Assembly (NCBI GenBank): GCA_947561395.2
Contig: OX387184.1
Coordinates: forward strand, 38,740,766-38,804,765
Source: Buxus sempervirens
Lineage: Eukaryota; Streptophyta; Magnoliopsida; Buxales; Buxaceae
Reading direction: 5' to 3'
DNA length: 64,000 nt
Positions within the stretch are counted from its first letter, which is position 1. The number at the start of each line of letters is the position of its first letter. Positions 11,390 to 23,670 of this stretch are shown in pieces. Under the pieces are notes generated by a model, which saw only the letters and a list, made by a program, of their open reading frames with translations, was not told the origin of the DNA and did no database searches. The translations under genes and the position numbers were made by a program.

Positions 11390-11500
11390 CACCAACGTTC
11401 GGGCATTAAGGTAATGCACAAGGCAACGTTCGGGCGTTGAGGTTGGACGTTCGGGCATTAAGATAATAAGCAAGGCAACGTTTAGGCGTTAAGGTCACGA
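11390..11500 (-). repeat. Small hairpin cluster with TTCGGG loops in LTR E
   Basis: CAACG-TTCGGG-CGTTG at 11424-11439 is a perfect 5-bp stem with a 6-nt loop. Related units at about 11393, 11446 and 11475 keep the TTCGGG or TTTAGG loop with altered arms. Confidence 0.5.
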
Positions 11501-12239
11501 TTAGACTTGGCGATTAATCCTGGTTCGCAATTAGCTTTAACAGAACTGATTTTTGGGGGGTCTTGGCTTAGGATTCATCGCCAATTTTCAGGAATAATCG
11601 CCACCTCGGATTTTCTAATATTTTCAACTCAAAACTCATACCAACCCTATCCAACCTTCCCAATACCAAATGTAATGATTCTAAAACATCCCAACATACT
11701 TAAAAACACTTCCCAACACAGGAATCCATACCCAATCCTCATGAACATAAATCCAACATAAAAAACATCATTCAAGATACCAAACTTAAACCCTAACCAG
11801 AAGTATAACCAATAGAGGTTGCAAATCCATGGCAAATCAAAAGAAAAACTAGACAAGATAATTCGATAAACCAAACCCTCCGAATTTTAGAATCAAAACC
11901 CAACATGCAAGAGATTTTCCAATTTAAATCAAACCCTAGGAGGGAGAAATATGAAAATCCAATAAATTCATTTTAGTTGAAGGGTTTGCTACTTACTTGT
12001 TAATGGAGAAGCAAACTTCTCTCTAATCTCTCCTCTTCTTCTCCTTCTTCTTCAAGCCTTCAAGCAAGCTCCCACTCCTTTCTCACTTGTTCTATACGTC
12101 CAAGACAAGAGGAATGGTTCTCAAAACACTTAGAATAGAAATTAGGGCATCCTTTTATATGCCTAACTTTTGGTCTTTCAAATCTGCCCCTAAACAGAGC
12201 TTTTATTTAACTAAAACCCTTAGGGTGTACTTGAAGCAT

Positions 12240-13128
12240 ACTAGGGGTACCTTAGTGTTATTTGAGGGGGTACCTTGGTGTTAATTTGAGGGTACCTTAG
12301 TGTTATTTGAGGGGTACCTTAGTGTTTCAAGGGGATTTGCCTTAGTTACTCAAGGGGTTATACTTTAGGTAAACTTGAGGGGTACCTTAGTTATACAAGA
12401 GGGGGTACCTTAATTATTGAAGGGTGTACCTTAGTTATACAGGGGTGTACCTTTAGGTAATACAAGGAGGTGACCCCAGGTAATATGAGGGGTGTACCCT
12501 AGTAATATAAGAGGGGTACCTGAGTTATAGAATGGGTGTACCTTTGTTATATGAGGGGGGGGGGGGGGGTACCTTGGCTATAGAAGGGTGTACCTTAGTT
12601 ATATTGAGGAGGGGTACTTAGCTATAAAAGGGGTGTACCTTAGTTATACGAGGGGGTACCTTTAAGTAATACAAGGGGGGTATACCCTAGGTAAAACAGT
12701 GGGGGTACCTTACTTATATAGGGGGTACTTTAGTTAAACAAAGGGGGTACCTTGGCTATATAAGGGGGTGTACCTTAGGTAATGTAAGGGGTGTACTTTA
12801 GTAATATAAGATGGTACTCTAGTTATACAAAGGGGGTACCCTAGCTATATAAGGGGGTGTACCTTAGTTATTTAAGGGGGGGTACCTTAGCTATAGAAGG
12901 GGTGTACCTTAGTTATTCAAGGGAGGGTACCTTAGCTAAAACAGCGGGGTACCTTAGCTAATACAAATGGGTACCTTAGGTATATAAGTGGGGTACCTTA
13001 GGTAAATCAGATGGGTACCTTAGGCAAACACAGGGGGTACCTTAGGCAAATAAATGGGGTACCTTAGGGAATACTAGTGGGTACCTTAGGTATAATTGGG
13101 GGGTACTTTAGGTAGACATGAGGGGTAC
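12240..13128 (-). repeat. GGTACC minisatellite in LTR E, first part
   Basis: A unit of roughly 22-25 bp, close to GGGGTACCTTAGGTATACAAG, is repeated with decay across this stretch. It continues at 23155-23670 on the other side of element B. The palindrome GGTACC is the most conserved part. I estimate 55-60 units in total. A run of 16 G lies at about 12556-12571. Confidence 0.9.
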
Positions 13129-15465
13129 TGTAACGCCCCGAACCCGGGTCAGTGCAAACCGGCACCCAACCCGAACCCGGATCGCTACTGTAACAACCCC
13201 AATTTAGTTCTACAACGAAATCCGAGGTGTTATTGGCCCATATCAAATACAACATCAATAACATACCAGACCAAAGAATTTAAAATCCATTATCTTATTA
13301 TACTATCAGAGTTGCGGAAACAAGTATGTGCGGAAGTGTAGATCAAAATCCTCAACTGAACATAAAACTTGACCATCAATCAGTAATATCAAAGTCTGGT
13401 AAAATAACTGGGTACTATCTCTCTCATCTCTCAATACATCAACTCGATGAATAATAATAATCCAATCAAATGTACTAAGTCTATAACATTAATCCACCTC
13501 AGACAAGATCTGGATAATAGTAATCCTCCGGTGAATACTCAGCTATCTCTCCCTGGGAGTCTAAGAAATCCCCCTCTCGCGTATCAGCTGAAAAATTGGA
13601 ATAAAAGTAGGGTGAGATACGAATATCCCAGTAGGTAACACATGCATGATTAAACAGTTAATATAAGTAAAGTACAGTTCATGCACGATTAAGAAACATC
13701 GACTAATCAGGCTCGCATAATCATTTATACCATTCATGAACACAAAACAGTTTGATAAACAGTTCTAGAAATGAATTTCAGCAAGTTTTAATATGAGAAT
13801 ACAATATTCAAATCAGTAACATAATTCACACATTGCCAGGATGTACTAAGCAGTCACATCCGACCAATATCTCAATCACATGCCTCCCACATGTATACAA
13901 TAATAATACCAAGTGTTATGATTTCAGTGTCATTGTAGGACTCACAAAGATAGATAAACCTTTTGAGATGATTCTCAACCAATTGTTATACCACCGTGCG
14001 ACTTAGGAGCGATGCTACTAATGATACTCAAGTCCCATGCAGCGCAGCTTAGACAAGAGCCGTAGTCACCGACTTATTGCACACGTACCCATCAGAGTTG
14101 GCATGTACCATAAGCATGCAGCACCAGAATCAATACATGGAGATGGTCGCTTATCCACATGTACAGGGAATCACCAGCGGCTCACCGAGGTGTCCCTCCA
14201 GACATAGGACCTTCCCAGACAAACTAACTTGCAAAGGAAGCGTGTCGCATATAGGAGTAACTCAACCCAAATGACATATCCCTCAGCTATCTAGCCACGA
14301 CTATGGATCCATAACCAGTTATGCCCACTAGACTCCAAAAATTCCCTAAAGTATCATATTTCTATAAGGTATGGTGCCTAGCGGCATATAATGGTTATAT
14401 TTGTACATTTACTTCAAAATTCGTTCATCTGAATTCTGAATTCTCTTTAGGATGTATTCTGATGTATAATGTCATTTAGAGGTGTTTTGATAATCAAAGT
14501 GTAGTTAGGCTTTTCCAAAATCACATTTCTCAATTACCTTTGAAACTTGGCAACTGATGTTCTAAATATCTCCCTAATTTATTTTTCGGTAAAAAAGGGA
14601 TTTAGATAGTTTATTTTTGTCTAAAAATACCTTAATTAATCATTAAAATTGTCTAAAAATAGTTTAGAATTGAATTAGGTTCGAAATTATGAAAATCTGG
14701 AATTTCTGCTTAGAGCGCCTAGGATCGCTCAGGATCGCCCTGGCGGTCCCTGGTCAGCGGTAGTTCAAATTCGAGCGCCCGCGGTCCGTCGTCTCACGGT
14801 CTACGGCGTCCTAAATTTTATAACTAGCGCCGATGATCGCCGAGTACAGTCGAGGTCGGTGGTCATACAAAATCGAGCAAAAACAGTTCTAAATCATGAT
14901 TTTTCTCGTCTAAACTCATTCTAATGTATTTATAACATGCTTATCTAACTAAATACACTAATACATTTAACAGAAACATGCATTTGCGATTAAACGAAGG
15001 AAAATCCAATTTCTGAAAGCAAAACGGTGTCACCTACCTCTTATACGTGCGTTCCTCTTCTTCTCTTCTGAACAGTAACCCTCCAATCTCTCCACAGTTG
15101 CAAAGCAACACTCAGAGCAAGGTAACCTGGTCTTCCTCCCTTCTTCTTCTTCTTCTCTTCTCGGTCGCTCAAACGTTCGTCGCTTGCGGCTGAATGATAC
15201 AAGGGACAATACGATTTAGGTTATTTTATACGTATATATACTTTCTAATCCCATGCATCTCCCATGCAAACTCTCCTATACACCTTGCCCAATTAGAATA
15301 CATACCTCGATATCTCATGATCGGACGGTCAGATCTGCATCTAATTCTGGATCTCCGCTAAATTGATCACCCCCTACAATAATAAAGTATTTCCATCAAT
15401 CATAACTCTCAGTAATATTATTTACTAATTTAATTTATTGTTTAAGGAAAATTCGGGGTTTTACA
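13129..15465 (-). repeat. 3' LTR of B (2337 bp)
   Basis: Ends are TGTAACGCCCC and GGGGTTTTACA (plus strand). It closely matches the reversed LTRs of A along its length, including the ATATTCGTATCTCACCC segment at about 13610-13625. A GC-rich variable block lies at about 14715-14870. It is 920 bp longer than B's own 5' LTR because that copy has an internal deletion. Confidence 0.92.
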
Positions 15466-16930
15466 TCCTCCCCTCCTAAAAGAAAAATTTCGTCCTCGAA
15501 ATTTACCTTGTGGTTCTGGAAATAGGTCGGGATACTTTCTCTGCATTTCCGATTCCAATTCCCACGTAGCTTCCTCGGTTGTGTGGTTCTGCCAAAGTAC
15601 TTTCACAAGTGGAATCACTTTAGTATGAAGAACCTGCTCCTTCCTGTCCAAAATCTCAACTGGATGCTCCTCATAAGTCAAGTCCCCTCGCACTACTATC
15701 GGCTCATGCTGAATGATATGAGTAGGGTCATGCACGTACTTCCTCAACATAGAAACATGGAATACGTCATGAACTCCTTCCAGCTGTGTAGGTAAAGCCA
15801 ATCTGTATGCTAATGGTCCCACTGTACCCTTAATCTCGAACGGACCTATATATCTTGGAGCCAACTTGCCTTTCTTTCCAAATCTCTTGATTCCACGAGA
15901 TGGTGATATCTTCAGGAATACCCAATCACCAACTTCAAAATGCAAGTCTCTTCTTCTTGTACAATCTGCGGCCCAATAAGTTGTCTTTCTCCAACTTCCA
16001 CCCAGCACACTGGGGATCTACAAGGTCTGCCATAAAGTGCCTCAAATGGTGCTATCTGAATACTCGATTAATAGCTTTTATTATAGGCAAACTCCACCAA
16101 TGGTAGATGCTGATTCCAACTGCCTCCCCAATCCATAACACAACATCTCAGCATATCTTCCAACGTCTGAATGGTACGCTCAGACTGCCCATCTGTCTGA
16201 GGATGATAGCTAGTGCTGAAATTAAGCTTAGTTCCCAAAGCTGCCTGAAATGCAAGCCAAAAGCGTGTTGTGAATCGTGCATCTCTGTCAGACACTATAG
16301 AAACTGGCACTCCATGAAGTCTCACTATCTCCCTGATATATAACTCAGCTAAGGACTTCAACGGCTGTGTAGTGCTCATAGGCAAGAAATGCGCAGACTT
16401 AGTCAGTCTATCTACGACAACCCATATAGCATCTTCTTTCTTTGCTGTCAATGGTAACCCAGATACAAAATCCATAGTTACATGCTCCCACTTCCACTCT
16501 GGAATAGGAAGTGACTGAAGTAAACCAGGTGGTTTCCGATGTTCAGCCTTCACTTGCTGGCATATCAAACACTTTGCCACATACTCTGCAATCTCTCTCT
16601 TCATTCCTGAACACTAGTAGATTTCTTTCAAATTTTTGTACATCTTCGTACTTCCTGGGTGAACTGCATACCTCGATCTATGTCCATCTAATAATATCTT
16701 CTCCTTAATCTCCTCATCAGCTGGAACACAAATACGACTTCTATATCTCAATAGCCCATCTTTATCCGAAAGTCTACAGCTGCCTCAGATCCTCTACTCA
16801 TCATCTCCTTAGTCTGAATCAATTGTGGGTCAATCAGTTGTTTCTCCCGAATCAATTGAACCAAATCTGGTTCAATCTGAACACGAGCAACTCGGATCAC
16901 TCCATCCTGTGGCATGCTAAACTCTCCCTA
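15442..16930 (-). pseudogene. B integrase and chromodomain (broken)
   Basis: Minus-strand fragments show HHCC remnants (AKCLICQQVKAEHRKPPGLL), the core ([28 protein letters not shown], hence D, D and E of the DD35E triad), the GPF motif (YIGPFEIKG) and a chromodomain-like tail ([13 protein letters not shown]...EATWELESEMQRKYPDL). Breaks: TGG to TAG before CSGMKREI near 16615; TAA after NKSY at 16068-16070; and a 79-bp deletion between two TACAAG repeats near 15960, judged against A, which shifts the frame. The last codons run through the polypurine tract into the LTR (RRGGCKTP...), as in A. The N-terminal side is interrupted by LTR M. Confidence 0.88.
15466..15504 (-). promoter_or_regulatory. 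Polypurine tract and pre-tract palindrome of B
   Basis: The plus strand TCCTCCCCTCCTA (15466-15478) is the reverse of TAGGAGGGGAGGA, directly next to the 3' LTR. At 15485-15504 lies AAATTTCGTCCTCGAAATTT, an 8-bp stem with a 4-nt loop, found at the same place in A and D. Confidence 0.85.
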
Positions 16931-16935
16931 CCAAT

Positions 16936-18482
16936 TGATAAGTCATGAAAATACCACATTATAGCACATTAATTCCATGACTTATCTGGTTTTATTTCAT
17001 ATTTAATTCCCAATTTTACTTAGAAATTGTCAAAATCTTTCATCTCTACATTTTATTTTCATTGTCTAAATTATGCCTAATTTGTAGATGTAGAGATACT
17101 CTTGGTGATTATAGAAGTCACGGTTCAAACGGCGTAACAATCGGAGTCAAATTGTAGAAGATATCACCAACGTGCGCTGGCCGTTCGCCTGCCGTTCGAA
17201 CGTTGGTGATCTACAGAGAAACCCGAGAGCAGCGTGCGCTGGCCGTTCGACTGTCGTTCGAACGTTGGTGAAAAATAGAGAAATTGAGAGCAGCGTTCGC
17301 TGACCGTTCGATGAACGTTCGAACAAGAGATGAAGAAACAACTTTTTGACTTGAGCGTTCGACCCGCGTTTGATGACCGTTCGAACGATCAAGTAGTAAA
17401 TCCTGTTATAAAATTCCGAACTTTGAGGATTTGTTTCCTTTTTCTTGGGGATCTTCTTCTAGTCTTTAGGAGGATTTTTAGGGGTTTCTAATAAAGAAGA
17501 TTAGGTCGTTTTTGGACTTGAAAATCGTGGATATACAAGGAAAGGAAGTTCTCTCTTCCTAAGGAGTCTTAGAAGGCAAGTTTCTATTTTTCTCTTGAAG
17601 GGATTTCTGGGCAAGTTTGGAGAGATAAAAAGGAGAAGCTTGGACGTGAAAAAGGGGGATTGATGCTAGAAACGTGAGGAAGAACCAGAGGAACGTGGGA
17701 GATCAAAGCTTGGATTCCATTAGTTTACTTCTTCTCTTTTCTTCTCTTTTTCTAATATACTCTGTTTTTAATGGTTATTCCTAGTTCAGTCATGAACTAA
17801 ATTCTTTTTCTAAGGCTTTGATGTAGTCTAAACATGATGTTTTATTTCTGAATATTATTGCTAATGGATTTGTGATTCACTATTTGAGTATTTTATTATT
17901 GTGCTTAACCCAATTGAGTATTTGATCACCATTCAATTGTATTTGATAATTGTATTGAGACCGAGAGGAGATATACAATTTTAGTTCCTATGATAAAATA
18001 CCATACTCTACATGTTGATAGAGATATTGGCATGGTTTATGTAGCTTTGTGTTTTTGACATGAAAATATACAGATCTTAATGTGCCTTGTTGCTTTTAAA
18101 TTCACATAGAGATATAGTGAGTTATCGTGGGAAGGTAAGTTCGTTGGTGCTCGAGAGAGACCATTGGATAGAATAGGGATTTTCGCTTTCAAATTGGATT
18201 ATAACATTCATTAGCATGTGTATTCAAGAATTAATTCAGATTTGTTTATGATGGAATCAAATGCCTTAGTATTTTAAATCTCTTGTTAAATCTAAATCTT
18301 ATATTTTCTTAGGTGATAATTTTAATTGTTAGTTAAATACTCATCTCAATCTTTGATTATTCAAATAGAATTTAGGATAGTAATTTCAGTATTTAGTAGC
18401 TACCATTCCCTGTGGGTTCGACACTCTATTTCATCACTTTATTACTTGTTACGAATTCGTGCACTTGCGAAAAAGTACATCA
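16936..18482 (+). mobile_element. M: solo Athila-type LTR (1547 bp) inside B
   Basis: It begins TGATAAGTCATGAAAATACC and ends GAAAAAGTACATCA, with CCAAT duplicated at 16931-16935 and 18483-18487. The same sequence, reversed, is the 3' LTR of element C (56501-58120), so M belongs to that Athila-like family. No internal region remains. It is the youngest layer of the K-E-B-M stack, which is four levels deep. Confidence 0.93.
17165..17395 (+). repeat. Subrepeats with 7-7-7 hairpins in LTR M
   Basis: Units of about 60-70 bp contain GTTCGAACG. The clearest hairpin is CGTTCGA (17244-17250), loop CTGTCGT, then TCGAACG (17258-17264). An outer palindrome CACCAACG...CGTTGGTG spans about 17165-17208. 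It corresponds to the array at 57606-57895 in C. Confidence 0.75.
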
Positions 18483-18487
18483 CCAAT

Positions 18488-19733
18488 CTCTGACCGAATC
18501 AATCAATCTACACTGACTCATCATGAAAACTGCTAAAGTAGCTACCTAATCATCAACTAAACTTTTTCTACTCAAAGCATCCGCCACTACGTTTGCTTTA
18601 CCGAGGTGGTATTGCAAAGTGAACTTGAAATCCTTTAGCAGATCCATCCACCTTCGCTGCCTCATATTCAAGTCCCTCTGTGAAAACAGATATCTCAAAC
18701 TCTTATGATCAGAAAAGATCTCAAACTCTACCCCATAAAGGAAATGCCTCCATAGCTTCAATGCAAAGACTATGGCTGCTAGCTCTAGATCGTGGGTAGG
18801 GTAGTTCCTCTCATGCGGCCTCAACAACCTCGAAGCATACGCTATAACTCTGCCCTACTGCATCAATACACATCCCAAGCCTATCCTAGAAGCATCACAA
18901 TATACCACAAATGCCTCATCCATGGATGGCACAATCAACACTGGTGTAGTAGTCAATCTCTGATTCAATTCCTGGAAGCTCTGCTCACATTTTTCATCCC
19001 ATAGGAACTTCACTGCCTTCTTGGTTAGATTAGACAAAGGTGCAGCTATACGCGAAAATCCTGCAATGAATCTCCTACAGTAACCTGCCATACCAAGGAA
19101 ACTCCTGACCTCTGTTACTGTAGTAAGTCTAGGCCATTCTGCCACTGCCTTAACCTTCTCAGGGTCCACAGATATACCCTCTCCTGAGATAACATGACCT
19201 AAGAAAGAAATTTGCCTTAGCCAAAACTGACACTTGCTAAATTTCCCATACAATCCGTGGTCTCTCAGAGTGTGCAATACTGACTTCAAATGCCCCACAT
19301 GTGCTTCTCGGGTCTTAGAATATACTAGGATGTCATCAATGAACACCACTACAAAACTGTCCAAGTATGCATGAAAAATCCTGTTCATGAGGTCCATGAA
19401 AACAGCTGGGGCATTGGTCAACCCAAAAGGCATAACCAAGAACTCATAATGCCCATAGCGTGTACGAAAAGCCGTCTTCTCTATGTCCTCCTCTGCCACT
19501 CTCAACTGATGATATCCTGACCTCAAGTCTATTTTGGAGAACCAAGATGCTCCTCCTAACTGGTCAAACAGGTCATCAATCCTAGGCAACGGATACTTGT
19601 TCTTCACTGTTACTTGATTCAGTTGCCTATAGTCAATACACATCCTCATGCTCCCATCCTTCTTCTGTACAAATAAAACTGGCGCACCCCACGGAGACAT
19701 ACTCGGTCTAATGAAACCTTTTTCCTAGAGCTA
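18488..19733 (-). pseudogene. B reverse transcriptase and RNase H (broken)
   Basis: Minus strand. Reverse transcriptase motifs are [36 protein letters not shown] and the active site FIDD ([11 protein letters not shown]). RNase H follows with YCDAS, HDLELAA, SDHKSL and VADALSRK, giving the four acidic residues. Stops: two TAG codons at the start of the domain (QLD-stop-L-stop-EKG, 19719-19733), TAG for the second Q of LMQQ at 18855-18857, and TAG for Q after VDD at 18546-18548. The last two are CAG codons in element A. Otherwise the domains are complete and in frame with each other. Confidence 0.92.
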
Positions 19734-20525
19734 ATCTAACTGCTTCTTAAGTTCCTCCTGTTCTGGTTTCGCTAGCCTATAGGGTGGTTTTGAAACTGGA
19801 GCCGTACCAGGCATCAACTGTATCCTGAACTCTACTCCTCTAGCAGGTGGTAATCCAGGTAAATCCTCTGGAAACACATCCGCAAACTCCTGTACAACAG
19901 GTACATCGGAGATGACAAGAGTGTCACTCCTAAGCTCCTCTGCTATCATAGATGCTACCAGACCAATCCGCGACTTCAACCCCTTACATTTGAAACAATG
20001 AGTGGTTTGATCTGACCCTCTAACTATCACCGTACCCGCATAACAATCCAATGTCACATGGTGTCTACATAGCCAATCCATCCCCAATATCACATCAAAA
20101 CCTCCAATGTCCAAGGCAATCAAATCACCAGAAAACTCCAATCTACCCAATCTAATCATACAGTCTTTATACATATGCTCCACTCGGGTAGACTCCCCCA
20201 AAGGTGTGTGCACAGACAATGCAGTATCCAACGCAGTGGGTGACAAACCAATCCGTTGTGCACAAGCAGGTGATATAAATGAATGGGAAGCACCAGAATC
20301 AAACAGAACACATGCTGATCTACCACAAATGAAAAGAATACCTCCAATCAACTCAGGTGCCTCGGGATCACCCTCAATGTCATCCATACGATCGGGCTCA
20401 CGCTCCTCATGTGCATCCACTGCATATACCCTCGCCGGCTGCGGCTGCTGAGCAGGTACTGCCTGTCTCTGGCCTCCTCTCTGAACTGGTCCTCTGCCCT
20501 GGGGCTTCTGCCCAACAGGTGCTCT
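19734..20525 (-). pseudogene. B aspartic protease region
   Basis: Minus strand. It contains the retropepsin motif LFDSGASHSFI and the downstream GFDVILGMDWL, spaced as in Ty3/gypsy proteases. The enzyme would cleave the gag-pol polyprotein. The region is open from about 20525 to 19734, so protease itself is intact at sequence level; the stops at 20526-20528 (before) and 19731-19733 (after) isolate it from gag and reverse transcriptase. Confidence 0.9.
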
Positions 20526-21613
20526 CTAAGCTGGTTGCTGAAACTGCTGCCTCTGTGGAAAAGCAGGTGCGGTCTCTGGCTGTGGTAATGCCGGTCGTGG
20601 CACTGCTAACGGCTGATAACTAGAAGGGAACCGACAATCCGTGATCCTGTGACCTGCCCTACCACATCTGTAGCAGGTGCCCGACGCTGCAACACACGGT
20701 CCAGGTACATGGTATCTGCCACAACTGACACATGCCTTCGGAGCTGACCTATACTGTCCTCCTGCAGGCTCCGCCCTAACCCAGTCTCTGGGTCTCTTGT
20801 TCCCACTAAGGACACCTCTCTTATCTGCCGGCCTCATAGGCGGCCTAGCTCTGCTCTGGTTCAGTCTAGCCTCCAAGTCACTCTCAGCTCTAGTGGCTCT
20901 ACGGACCACGTCCTTCAGTTCGGTGCACATGAGTACTGTCAGCATACTCCTAATCTCAGGCTTCAGACCCCGCTCAAAATGTGAAGTCAGCCTCCTCTCA
21001 TCCTGTGTCATGTGAGGTGCAAATCGGGACAAGGCTTCAAATCTAGCCTCGTACTGAGCCACCGTCTGGCCTCCCTGAGTAATCTCCATAAATTCCCGCT
21101 CTTCTTGAGCTGGACTTCCTTAGAAAAGTACTGGTCATAGAAGACCTCCCGGAATCTGTCCCATGTCATGTACGTAGCCTGTGGATCCTGCCTCTTTCTG
21201 GCTGTCCACCAGTACACTGCCTCTCCCTCAAACAAGAATGCTGCCAAGCGCACTCTCCGGTCCATAGGGCATCCCATAGCCTCAAAAATCCACTCGACTC
21301 GCATCAGCCATCTCTCAGCCTCCATAGGATCTGGTCGTCCACTGAAGATAGGTGGATCCAATTTCCTGAACTGCTCGAGATCCTTGGCTGTCTGTATGGC
21401 CCTCTCATGTACAGGCTCCTCTCCATGACCATTGCCACCATTTCCGCCATTGCCATGCTGGCTCAGTCTCTCCTCTCTTTCCTTGGCAAGAAGCTCTGCC
21501 AAGCTGCTAACAACAGTCCATATATCACCCCCTGGAGGTGGTGGAGGTGGTGGAACATCCGGCTGCTCCTCTTCTATAGGATCAACTCTAGCACGCCTTC
21601 CCCTGCCAGCCAT
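20526..21613 (-). pseudogene. B gag with zinc knuckles (frameshifted)
   Basis: The likely start is the methionine at 21613 (MAGRGRRARVDP), the same start used in A and D. It encodes the capsid-like gag domain (FRKLDPPIFSG, WLMRVEWIFEAMGC, YWWTARKRQ) and then two cysteine clusters: CVSCGRYHVPGPC and the CCHC knuckle CYRCGRAGHRITDC, which binds RNA. One base is lost near 21102 relative to A (KKER changed to KKSG), shifting the frame; the second part reads from 21089. A TAG at 20526-20528 replaces a CAG found in A. Confidence 0.9.
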
Positions 21614-21721
21614 TTGCAAAATACAATTTCACTTGAGAATCCAATAATTCTAAGGGTTCTATCTAGCGTACTCAAATTCCCATTCCCATAAAGTTTGGCT
21701 AATTCTAAGGTTAGGACCATT

Positions 21722-21733
21722 GCTCTGATACCA
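21722..21733 (-). promoter_or_regulatory. Primer-binding site of B
   Basis: The plus strand GCTCTGATACCA is the reverse of TGGTATCAGAGC, complementary to the 3' end of plant initiator tRNA-Met. It lies 4 nt inside the 5' LTR end. Confidence 0.9.
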
Positions 21734-21737
21734 TCTC

Positions 21738-23154
21738 TGTAATGCCCCGAACCCGGGTCAATGCAAACCGGCACCCAACCCGAACCCGGATCGCTACTGT
21801 AACAATCCCAATTTAGTTCAACAACGAAATCCAAGGTGTTACTGGCCCATATCAAATACAACATCAATAACATACCAGACCAAAGAATTTAAAATCCATT
21901 ATCTTATTATACTATCAGAGTTGCGGAAACAAGTATGTGAGGAAGTGTAGATCAAAATCCTCAACTGAACATAAAACTTGACCATCAATCAGTAATATCA
22001 AAGTCTGGTAAAATAACTGGGTACTATCTCTCTCATCTCTCAATACATCAACTCGATGAATAATAATAATCCAATCAAATGTACTAAGTCTATAACATTA
22101 ATCCACCTCAGACAAGATCTGGATAATAGTAATCCTCCGATGAATACTCAGCTATCTCTCCCTGGGAGTCTAAGAAATCCCCCTCTCGCGTATCAGCTGA
22201 AAAATTGGAATAAAAGTAGGGTGAGATACGAATATCCCAGTAGGTAACACATGCATGATTAAACAGTTAATATAAGTAAAGTACAGTTCATGCACGATTA
22301 AGCAACATCGACTAATCAGGCTCGCATAATCATTTATACCATTCATGAACACAAAACAGTTTGATAAACAGTTCTAGAAATGAATTTCAGCAAGTTTTAA
22401 TATGAGAATACAATATTCAAATCAGTAACATAATTCACACATTGCCAGGATGTACTAAGCAGTCACATCCGACCAATATCTCAATCACATGCCTCCCACA
22501 TGTATACAATAATAATACCAAGTGTTATGATTTCAGTGTCATTGTAGGACTCACAAAGATAGATAAACCTTTTGAGATGATTCTCAACCAATTGTTATAC
22601 CACCGTGCGACTTAGGAGCGATGCTACTAATGATACTCAAGTCCCATGCAGCGCAGCTTAGACAACATGCGTTTGCGATTAAACGAAGGAAAATCCAATT
22701 TCTGAAAGCAAAACGGTGTCACCTACCTCTTATATGTGCGTTCCTCTTCTTCTCTTCTGAACAGCAACCCTCCAATCTCTCCACAGTTGCAAAGCAACAC
22801 TCAGAGCAAGGTAACCTGGTCTTCCTCCCTTCTTCTTCTTCTTCTCTTCTCGGTCGTTTAAACGTTCGTCGCTTGCGGCTGAATGATACGAGCGACAATA
22901 CGATTTAGGTTATTTTATACGTATATATACTTTCTGATCCCATGCATCTCCCATGCAAACTCTCCTATACACCTTGCCCAATTAGAATACATACCTCGAT
23001 ATCTCATGATCGGATGGTCAGATCTGGATCTAATTCTGGATCTCCGCTAAATTGATCACCCCCTACAATAATAAAGTATTTCCATCAATCATAACTCTCA
23101 GTAATATTATTTACTAATTTAATTTATTATTTAAGGAAAATTTGGGGTTTTACA
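21738..23154 (-). repeat. 5' LTR of B, with a 920-bp internal deletion
   Basis: It runs from TGTAATGCCCC to GGGGTTTTACA on the plus strand. Alignment with the 3' LTR is near-continuous except that TTAGACAA (22664) is joined directly to CATGCGTTTGCG. In the 3' LTR these points are about 920 bp apart (around 14056 and 14973). The two-base overlap AA at the join suggests end joining. The promoter region near TATACGTATATATAC remains. Confidence 0.9.
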
Positions 23155-23670
23155 GGTACCTTAGGTATACAAGTGAGGTACCTTAGGTATACAAGTGGGG
23201 TACCTTAAGTAAAACAAGAGGGTACCTTAGATAAAATAGTGGGGTACCTTAGGTAAATCAAGGGGGTACTTTCGGTGAAACAAAGGGGTACCTTAGGCTA
23301 ACACATGGGGATACCTTAGGTAATCATAGGGGGTACCTTAGGTAAATCAGAGGGGTACCTTAGGTATACAAAGGGGGTACTTTAGGTAGTACTTGGGTGG
23401 TACCTCAGGTAACACTTCGATGTACTTTGAGTAGTACATGGGGATACTTCGGGTAATGCATGGGTGTACCCTAGGCTTACTTGGGTGTTACCTTGGGTAA
23501 TACTTTGGTGTACCCTGGGTATACTTGTGTGGTACCTTGAGTAGTACATGGATGTACTTTGGGTAGTGCATAGGTGTACTTTGGTGGTATCTTGGGTGAT
23601 GCATAGGTGTACTATCGTATTATTCGGGAGGGTACCTGGGTTATACTTTGAAGGTACTTCAGGTACACTT
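23155..23670 (-). repeat. GGTACC minisatellite in LTR E, second part
   Basis: This continues the array at 12240-13128 across element B, whose target duplication GGTAC is part of the repeat unit. Units become more divergent towards 23670. From there to 23927 LTR E holds AT-rich sequence without further features. Confidence 0.88.

Larger units (their letters stand above)
13129..23154 (-). mobile_element. B: full-length Tekay/Del-type Ty3/gypsy element, minus
   Basis: It starts TGTAACGCCCC and ends GGGGTTTTACA on the plus strand, with GGTAC duplicated at 13124-13128 and 23155-23159. Minus-strand order is 5' LTR (21738-23154), primer site, gag, protease, reverse transcriptase, RNase H, integrase with chromodomain, polypurine tract and 3' LTR (13129-15465). 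It holds solo LTR M. It belongs to the same family as A, in opposite orientation. Many stops and frameshifts make it defective. Confidence 0.93.

Noticed and set aside
12556..12571. G-quadruplex-like run of 16 G
   Set aside because: It sits in a GGGG-rich minisatellite unit and may be replication slippage or a sequencing error. No independent support.
12240..13128. GGTACC array as a centromeric or telomeric satellite
   Set aside because: The array is bounded by the TG...CA ends and ATCAC duplication of LTR E, so it is an internal LTR minisatellite.
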